NCBI GenBank assembly: GCA_028869495.1
Contig: JAGWRY010000115.1
Location: forward strand, 1 to 27,668
DNA length: 27,668 nt
Origin: Elusimicrobiota bacterium
Lineage (GTDB): Bacteria; Elusimicrobiota; Elusimicrobia; UBA1565; UBA9628
Direction of reading: 5' to 3'
The notes under the pieces were generated by a model. The model ran no database searches, was not told the DNA's origin, and saw nothing but the letters and a program-made list of their open reading frames with translations. This document shows positions 22,880 through 27,668 of the stretch, in pieces; positions within the stretch are counted from its first letter, which is position 1; every line of letters begins with the position of its first letter. A program made the position numbers and the translations under genes.

Positions 22880-23347
22880 ATGAAAGCACGTTTCGAATAC
22901 GCGAAGGCCGCGCCGGGCGGCTATCAGGCGATGCTGGGCCTGGAGAAATACCTGCACAACTGCGGCCTGGAGGCCTCGCTGGTCCATCTCGTCAAGCTGC
23001 GCGCCTCGCAGATCAACGGCTGCGCGTTCTGCCTGGACATGCACTCGAAGGATCTGCGCGCGCTCGGCGAAAGCGAGCAGCGTCTCTACACGCTGGAGGC
23101 CTGGCGCGAATGCCCCTGGTACAGCGAGCGCGAACGCGCGGCGCTGGCGTGGACGGAAGCGCTGACGCGGGTGGCGGACACGAACGCGCCGGACGAGGCG
23201 TACGAGCAGGCGCGTTCGCAGTTCAACGAGAAGGAGCTGTCCGACCTCACGCTCGCGATCGCCGTGATCAACGCCTGGAACCGGCTGTCCATCGGCGCGC
23301 GCACGGAGCCCGGAACGTACCGGCCGCAGACGCGAAGGAGCGAATGA
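22880..23347 (+). CDS. AhpD-like carboxymuconolactone decarboxylase family protein
   Basis: This 155-residue cytoplasmic protein has the alkylhydroperoxidase AhpD core: VKLRASQINGCAFCLDMHSKDLRALGES, with the redox pair C48-x2-C51 and H55, followed by LAWTEALTRVAD and LTLAIAVINAWNRLSIGAR. Such proteins reduce peroxides or protect against oxidative stress as small helical oligomers; the exact substrate of this subgroup is not known. AAGGAG lies just upstream of ATG 22880. It follows the IS3 fragment and is transcribed away from it. The conserved Cys pair and His make it likely active. Confidence 0.93.
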   Translation: MKARFEYAKAAPGGYQAMLGLEKYLHNCGLEASLVHLVKLRASQINGCAFCLDMHSKDLRALGESEQRLYTLEAWRECPWYSERERAALAWTEALTRVADTNAPDEAYEQARSQFNEKELSDLTLAIAVINAWNRLSIGARTEPGTYRPQTRRSE

Positions 23348-23385
23348 CGCGGCGGCAGAGCGGCGGAATCAGGCGCCCGCGCGTC

Positions 23386-23868
23386 TCAGCGCGGCGCCGC
23401 GGCGTCCGCGGCTCGGCGTCGCGCGTCGGCGGCGGAGGCGGCGTCGTCTTGCTGGGCGTAGGCCCGGGATAGGAGCATCCAAGCCTGGGCCGTGGCCGGG
23501 GAACGGGGGCCGTTGAGTTCCTGCGTGCGGGCCAGGAGCTCCTTGGCCCGGGGAAGGGCCGACGAATCCTTATCGGCGAGCAGTCGCTCCACTTCCAGCA
23601 TCTGCGCCGCGGCGAGGTCGACGGAGGCGCTGCGGCGCAGGAAGGCGGCGGAGGCGCGCAGGGACGGCAACGCGGGGATGAGGCGGGCGGCCGCTTCGTC
23701 GGCCTCGGCGGCATCGGCCGCGAGGTCGGCCGCGCGGCGGGCATGGACGTCGGCTGCGGAACGCGCGAGGGCGGCCCGGCCGCGCGCCAGCCAGAAGGCT
23801 TCCCAGCCGCACAGCAGAAGAACGGTCAGGGCGGCGATGGACGCGACGGACGAGATTCGGCGTTTCAC
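23386..23868 (-). CDS. Membrane-anchored helical protein, function unknown
   Basis: This 160-residue protein has one N-terminal membrane segment (about 7-28) with a positive KRR in front, so the rest faces the periplasm. The remainder is Ala/Arg/Asp-rich and helical. The C-terminal half (SPATAQAWMLLSRAYAQQDDAASAADARRRAADA) looks like one or two degenerate TPR-like helical pairs. I do not recognise a family. The start is GTG 23868, chosen because a TACACT -10 box lies exactly 6 bases upstream, so the mRNA is predicted to be leaderless. It is convergent with the AhpD-like gene. Confidence 0.65.
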   Translation of the reverse strand: MKRRISSVASIAALTVLLLCGWEAFWLARGRAALARSAADVHARRAADLAADAAEADEAAARLIPALPSLRASAAFLRRSASVDLAAAQMLEVERLLADKDSSALPRAKELLARTQELNGPRSPATAQAWMLLSRAYAQQDDAASAADARRRAADAAAPR

Positions 23869-23874
23869 CGGGCT

Positions 23875-23902
23875 AGTGTAACACGGCGTCAGACGGCGTG
23901 AA
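23875..23902 (-). promoter_or_regulatory. Promoter giving a leaderless mRNA for the 23868 gene
   Basis: On the minus strand TTCACG (23902-23897), 16-base spacer, TACACT (23880-23875), then 6 bases to GTG 23868. Confidence 0.55.
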
Positions 23903-24031
23903 CGGCAAAGGGCGCCATGGCCGCGTCCGCCGTCAGCCCGGGATTTTCGCGCCGGAGATTCCGAGAGGAGCTGCTCCCCGGTCCCGGCGGGGGGGAAACC
24001 CCTCGATTTCTCGGCGCGGGGCCTCTTCCGC

Positions 24032-24595
24032 TTAAAACGTCCGGCGCGCGCGCGACAGCTCGCGCATCAGCGGGCGCAGAACCGGGAGCAGGCCGACGCG
24101 GCGGCCGGTCAGGGCTTTCAGGCCGGTCGCGCGCTTGAGCGGCGGCGCGTTGTCGACGTTGACGCCGACGCCGACCACCAGCCAGTGCAGGCGCGAGGAG
24201 TCGCCGGCGGCCTCGCACAGGATGCCGCAGACCTTGCGGCGGCGGCCGTCGGCGCAGAGAGCGAGGACGTCGTTGGGGGGCTTGACCGCGAAGGCGACGC
24301 CAGGCGCCGCCTCGCGCAGGGCGGCCGCGGCGGCCCGGCCGCAGGCGAGCGAGAAGGCGCCCAGGCGCGCCGGCGCGAAGCGCGGTCGGATCAGCCAGGA
24401 GACGTAGAGGCCGCCCGGCGACGAGCGCCAGCGCCGGCCCATCCGGCCGCGGCCCGCGCTCTGGCGCCGGGCCCAGACCAGCGTTCCGTCGGGCGCTCCC
24501 GCGGCGGCCAGGCGGCGCGCGTCGGCCTGCGTCGAGCCGGTCTCGGACAGGCGGAGCAGGCGGCGCACGCCGGCGAGCTTCGGCGCGGCGCTCAC
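24032..24595 (-). CDS. birA: Biotin-[acetyl-CoA-carboxylase] ligase, catalytic domain only
   Basis: This 187-residue enzyme activates biotin with ATP and attaches it to the biotin carboxyl carrier protein. The biotin/ATP loop is SAGRGRMGRRW (about 46-56), followed by GGLYVSWLIRP, then KPPNDV (the KWPNDV equivalent with the conserved Lys, 105-110) and KVCGILCEA. VVGVGVNVDN is the usual final core strand. It lacks the N-terminal helix-turn-helix of bifunctional BirA, so it is not a repressor, and the C-terminal SH3-like domain appears short or absent. The GTG start overlaps the nadC stop (GTGA), showing translational coupling. Confidence 0.93.
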   Translation of the reverse strand: MSAAPKLAGVRRLLRLSETGSTQADARRLAAAGAPDGTLVWARRQSAGRGRMGRRWRSSPGGLYVSWLIRPRFAPARLGAFSLACGRAAAAALREAAPGVAFAVKPPNDVLALCADGRRRKVCGILCEAAGDSSRLHWLVVGVGVNVDNAPPLKRATGLKALTGRRVGLLPVLRPLMRELSRARRTF

Positions 24596-25440
24596 AGGTC
24601 GAGGGCGAGGTCCAGCGCCGGCGCGCTGTGCGTCAGGCGACCGATCGAGATGCGGTCCGGCCCCAGGCGCGCGAGGGCGCGGACCGACTCAGGGCCGACC
24701 CCACCCGAGACCTCCAGCTTCACGCGCGGGGCCAGGCGCCGCAGGCGGCGGATCTCCGCGCGCAGGCGCGACGGCGGCAGGTTGTCGAGGACCAGCACGT
24801 CGGGCCGGAGCGCCAGCGCGCGGTCGGCCTGCGCGCGCGACTCGACCTCGACGATCAGGGGCGTGCCCGGGCGGCGGCGGCGCAGCTCGCGCGCGCCCTC
24901 CTCCAGGCGGCGTCCCAGGTAGTGGTTGTCCTTGACCATCGCGGCGTCGTAGAGGCCGAGCCGGTGGTTGACCCCGCCGCCGCAGGCGACCGCGTACTTG
25001 TCGAGCGCGCGCCAGCCCGGGATCGTCTTGCGCGTGTCCAGGACCTTCGCGCGCGTGCCGCGCGTCTTCTCGACGCAGAGGCGCGTCAGCGTCGCGACGC
25101 CCGACAGCCGCTGGAGGAAGTTCAGCGCGGTGCGCTCCGCGGTCAGGATCCCGCGTCCGCCTTCGACCGTCATCACCGTCTCGCCCGCGCGCACGCGCGC
25201 CCCGTCGGAGACGAGCGCGCGGACGCGCGCGTTCGGCGCGCAGGCCTTGAACGCCGCCGCCGCGATCTCCAGGCCGCAGATCACGCCCGCCTCGCGCGCG
25301 ACGACGCGGCCCGACAGGCGGGTCGCGGCGGGGACGAAGAAGCGCGTCGTGACGTCGCCGGCCCCGTCCAGGTCCTCGCGCAGGGCCGCGCGCAGCAGCG
25401 GCCGCCACGCGGCGGGCGTCAGACGGGGCCGGCGCGCCAT
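24592..25440 (-). CDS. nadC: Nicotinate-nucleotide pyrophosphorylase (carboxylating)
   Basis: This 282-residue enzyme makes nicotinate mononucleotide from quinolinate and PRPP in NAD synthesis. Family motifs are in order: EDLDGAGDVTT, ERTALNFLQRLSGVAT, DTRKTIPGWRALDKYAV, GGGVNHRLGLYDAAMVKDNH, IVEVES, DVLVLDN, LEVSGGV and ISIGRLTHSAPALDLALDL at the C-terminus. All the usual Arg, Lys and His residues that bind quinolinate and phosphates are present, and the length is normal. nadA and nadB are not in the window. It starts 7 bases after the cytochrome gene stop and overlaps birA, so the three are likely one operon. Confidence 0.96.
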   Translation of the reverse strand: MARRPRLTPAAWRPLLRAALREDLDGAGDVTTRFFVPAATRLSGRVVAREAGVICGLEIAAAAFKACAPNARVRALVSDGARVRAGETVMTVEGGRGILTAERTALNFLQRLSGVATLTRLCVEKTRGTRAKVLDTRKTIPGWRALDKYAVACGGGVNHRLGLYDAAMVKDNHYLGRRLEEGARELRRRRPGTPLIVEVESRAQADRALALRPDVLVLDNLPPSRLRAEIRRLRRLAPRVKLEVSGGVGPESVRALARLGPDRISIGRLTHSAPALDLALDL

Positions 25441-25447
25441 CGGCGCC

Positions 25448-25981
25448 CTAGGCCTTGGCCGGCGCCTGGCTGGGGACCGCCTTCCAGGCCTTCTCGGCTT
25501 TCGGCGACAGCTTGTCCATGTGCTGGAGGAAGAGCGTCACCTGCCAGATCTGCTCCTCGCTCAGCGTGTGGTGGAAGGAGGGCATCCCGGTCATCCGGAT
25601 GCCGTGGAAGACCTTCCAGTAGGTCTCGCCGGCGTCGTCGTCCTCGACCCCGTGCTTGGCGAGCTGGGGCGCGTGCTGATAGAGCCCGACCGCGATGTTC
25701 GACGGCGCGCCGTCGGCGCCGCCGTGGCAGACCGCGCAGTTCTCGCGGTAGATCCCGATGCCGGCGATCATGTTCTTGTCGTCGGCGGCGACGGGGTTGG
25801 GCCCCTTCGGCGCTTGGCGCTCGATCGTCGCGTGCAGGGACTTGCGCGCGGCCCATTTCTCGAGCGCCGGCGGCCGGCCGTCGGCGTTGGCCGGCATCAT
25901 CCCCAGGACCACGAACAGGTACGCCCCGACCAATCCGGCGACGGCGCAGGCGGCGACTCCGGCGATGAATCCCTTGAGCAT
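25448..25981 (-). CDS. Membrane-anchored class I c-type cytochrome
   Basis: This 177-residue protein has an N-terminal membrane anchor or signal (about 5-27) and one cytochrome c domain (about 70-155) facing the periplasm. The heme site is C82-A-V-C85-H86, and the sixth ligand is probably M133 in MTGMPSF. The fold and the MPSFHHTLSEEQIWQVTLFL ending match the cytochrome_CBB3/class I families used as electron carriers between respiratory complexes. AGGAGGAGCG precedes the start. It shows that this organism has, or had, a respiratory chain with c-type heme. Its partner oxidase or reductase is not in the window. Confidence 0.92.
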   Translation of the reverse strand: MLKGFIAGVAACAVAGLVGAYLFVVLGMMPANADGRPPALEKWAARKSLHATIERQAPKGPNPVAADDKNMIAGIGIYRENCAVCHGGADGAPSNIAVGLYQHAPQLAKHGVEDDDAGETYWKVFHGIRMTGMPSFHHTLSEEQIWQVTLFLQHMDKLSPKAEKAWKAVPSQAPAKA

Positions 25982-26009
25982 TTCGCTCCTCCTTCCCCCC
26001 GACGACGGA

Positions 26010-26342
26010 CTATATCCCCAGCGACGACAGCTCGCGGCAGAGCTCGTTGACGACGCGCACCAGGCCCGGGTGCGAGGCCTCGAAGCCCTCGACCGAGGCG
26101 GAGAGCGCCTCGAGGGCCATGCGCGTCAGCTTCGGCGACGTCGCGCGGCGCGTCGCCTCGTAGGCGGCCGTCCCGGCGAAGCCGGCGATGCTTCCGGCGC
26201 CCTCGGCGTGGGCCGCGTCGACCCCGCCGATCTCCTTCTTGAGCGCGCGCAGCAGGCGCAGGAGCTCGGCCTTCTTCTTGGTGTCGGCGGCCTCGATCGT
26301 CTTGATGGCGGCTTCGATGCGGGCGAGCGTGTCCTCGATCAT
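26010..26342 (-). CDS. Small helical protein, not recognised
   Basis: This 110-residue protein is helical throughout. It begins MIEDTLARIEAAIKTIE with a charged coiled-coil character (1-45), followed by a Gly/Ala-rich bend (GAGSIAGFAGTAAYEATRR) and a second helical half (LEALSASVEGFEASH, VRVVNELCRELSSLGI). It has no signal or membrane segment. It sits between uvrB and the cytochrome gene on the same strand, 44 bases after uvrB and 28 before the cytochrome start. AGGAGACCG supports the start at 26342. The length and layout recall short DUF4404-type helical proteins, but I am not confident of any family. Confidence 0.7.
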   Translation of the reverse strand: MIEDTLARIEAAIKTIEAADTKKKAELLRLLRALKKEIGGVDAAHAEGAGSIAGFAGTAAYEATRRATSPKLTRMALEALSASVEGFEASHPGLVRVVNELCRELSSLGI

Positions 26343-26386
26343 GTCGGTCTCCTGTCCGCATTCTACACGACCCGGGGGCTGCGCCG

Positions 26387-27668
26387 CTAGGACGTCTTCG
26401 GCTTCGGCCGGCGCCGCGCGCGGGGCGCGCCGCCGCCCTTCGCGCGCGAGGCCGACATCGACCTCAGCTCGAAGAGCTGGTCGCGCAGCAGCGCGGCCGC
26501 CTCGAAGTCCAGCGCGTCGGCCGCCGCCTTCATGCGCTCCTCGACCTCGGCGGCGATCGTCGGCAGGTCCTTGGCCGACAGCGGCGTCTCGGCCTCGCGC
26601 AGGAGCATCAGCCCCTCGCGCTTGGCGTCCTTCTGGAACTCCTCGAGCTCGGCGACCTGCTTGACCACCGTGCGCGGCGTGATCCCGTGCTCCCGGTTGT
26701 AGGCGAGCTGCTTCGCGCGGCGGCGCTCCATCTCGTCCAAGGCCCGCTTCATCGAGCCGGTGACCTCGTCGGCGTAGAGCACGACCTGCCCGCCGACGTT
26801 GCGCGCCGCGCGGCCCGAGATCTGGATCAGCGTCGTCTCCGAGCGCAGGAAGCCCTCGTGGTCGGCCCCGAGGATCGCGACCAGCGAGACCTCGGGCAGG
26901 TCCAGGCCCTCGCGCAGGAGGTTGATGCCGACCAGCACGTCGAAGACCCCCGCGCGCAGGTCCTGCAGGATCTGAATGCGCTCCAGGCTGTCGATGTCCG
27001 AGTGCAGGTAGCGCACGCGCAGGCCCTGCGCGGTCAAAAACGACGACAGGTCCTCGGCCGTGCGCTTGGTCAGGGTCGTCACCAGCGCCCGCTCCTTTTT
27101 GGCCGCGCGCTCCTTGAGGCGCGCGATCAGGTCGTCGATCTGCCCCTCGCTGGGCCGGATCACCGTCTCCGGGTCGACGAGCCCCGTCGGGCGCACGACC
27201 ATCTCGACGACTTCGCCGCCGCACTTCTTCAGCTCGTAGGGCCCGGGAGTCGCCGACACGAAGACCGTCTGCCCGGCCAGCGCCTCGAACTCGGCGAACT
27301 TCAGCGGCCGGTTGTCGAGCGCGGAGGGCAGGCGCCAGCCGAAGTCCACGAGCGTCTGCTTGCGCGCGCGGTCGCCCTGGTACATCCCGCCGATCTGCGG
27401 GATCGCGACGTGCGACTCGTCGACGACGAGCAGGTAGTCCTTCGGGAAGAAGTCGATCAGGCAGTTCGGGCGCTCGCCGGGCGCGCGTCCCGAGAGCGGG
27501 CGCGAGTAGTTCTCGATGCCGTGGCAGAAGCCGATCTCGCGCAGCATCTCCACGTCGTAATTCGTGCGCTGCTCGATGCGCTGGGCCTCCACGTGCTTGC
27601 CCTGCGACTGGAAGAGCTTGACGCGCTCGGAGAGCTCGGTCTCGATGGCGCCGATCGCGCGCTCGCGC
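26387..27668 (-). CDS. uvrB: Excinuclease ABC subunit B, C-terminal part
   Basis: The frame runs off the right edge, so the N-terminus with Walker A is missing. The visible 427 residues hold the UvrB-specific ERTNYDVEMLREIGFCHGIENYSR segment, the DEAD-like VDESH box, SATPGPYE, the helicase C-terminal domain (VTTLTKRTAEDLSSFL, YLHSDIDSLERI, VGINLLREGLDLPEVSLVAILGADHEGFLRS, QISGRAARN) and the C-terminal UVR motif (MKAAADALDFEAAALLRDQLFEL) that contacts UvrC. UvrB verifies DNA damage during nucleotide excision repair. After the UVR motif there is a basic tail (GGGAPRARRRPKPKTS). All the parts shown are intact. Confidence 0.97.
   Translation of the reverse strand, partial: RERAIGAIETELSERVKLFQSQGKHVEAQRIEQRTNYDVEMLREIGFCHGIENYSRPLSGRAPGERPNCLIDFFPKDYLLVVDESHVAIPQIGGMYQGDRARKQTLVDFGWRLPSALDNRPLKFAEFEALAGQTVFVSATPGPYELKKCGGEVVEMVVRPTGLVDPETVIRPSEGQIDDLIARLKERAAKKERALVTTLTKRTAEDLSSFLTAQGLRVRYLHSDIDSLERIQILQDLRAGVFDVLVGINLLREGLDLPEVSLVAILGADHEGFLRSETTLIQISGRAARNVGGQVVLYADEVTGSMKRALDEMERRRAKQLAYNREHGITPRTVVKQVAELEEFQKDAKREGLMLLREAETPLSAKDLPTIAAEVEERMKAAADALDFEAAALLRDQLFELRSMSASRAKGGGAPRARRRPKPKTS

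Noticed and set aside
23881..24031. Terminator after birA
   Set aside because: A GGAGC-GCTCC palindrome (23967-23977) and GC-rich runs are present, but no T-tract follows on the minus strand and the stem is short.
1..27668. tRNA, rRNA or CRISPR arrays
   Set aside because: No cloverleaf-like segments with the TTCGA arm, no rRNA core sequences and no regularly spaced repeats were seen on either strand by eye.

Overview
This is a GC-rich (by eye about two thirds G+C or more) bacterial chromosomal window, densely coded on both strands. The outer-membrane D15-type beta-barrel, lipoproteins with lipoboxes and many Sec signal peptides point to a diderm bacterium. The mix of FixC/FixX, a Tad/CpaF ATPase, GH15, an MgtA-type P-ATPase, a MEDS sensor kinase and low similarity to familiar operons suits an uncultured environmental lineage; Elusimicrobiota or a similar deep-branching phylum is my guess only. 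No rRNA, tRNA, CRISPR array or prophage was seen.

Layout. 1-723: 3' end of a CpaF/TadA secretion ATPase. 777-4597 (+): stand-alone response regulator, fixC, fixX and a GH15 glycoside hydrolase, tightly packed. 4598-8045 (-): MgtA-type ATPase followed by a PTS EIIA-like protein. 8147-12920 (+): three exported proteins, each with its own sigma70-like promoter: GH25 lysozyme, YejA-like peptide-binding protein and a large subtilase. 12931-18891 (-): secreted retropepsin-like protease with an Sm-like N-terminus, MEDS hybrid histidine kinase, Omp85/D15 barrel, queG and greA. 18.9-23.9 kb: a stretch of small, less GC-biased genes (DUF3617-like protein, ankyrin protein, SUMF1 lipoprotein, an unknown, an SmpA-like lipoprotein, tatA, an IS3 transposase remnant, an AhpD-like protein and a membrane-anchored helical protein). 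24032-27668 (-): birA, nadC, a c-type cytochrome, a small helical protein and the 3' part of uvrB.

How it works together. Much of the window concerns the cell envelope: exported hydrolases, a solute-binding protein, lipoproteins, an outer-membrane barrel and a Tat component. There is also electron transfer (FixCX, cytochrome c), cofactor and tRNA-base metabolism (NadC, BirA, QueG) and sensing (REC protein, MEDS kinase).

A recurring promoter pattern is visible: TTGAC(A/G) or a near match, a 16-18 base spacer, then a TAnnCT-like -10. In three genes (8147, 14043, 23868) the -10 box lies exactly 6 nt before the start codon, which predicts leaderless mRNAs. Two other genes (GH15 and queG) have conserved N-termini that extend past any ATG/GTG/TTG and begin at the stop codon of the preceding gene. 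FixX lacks one of its expected cluster-ligand cysteines. I did not find a clearly new multi-gene system; the strongest leads are these expression features and a few unusual proteins or pairings.
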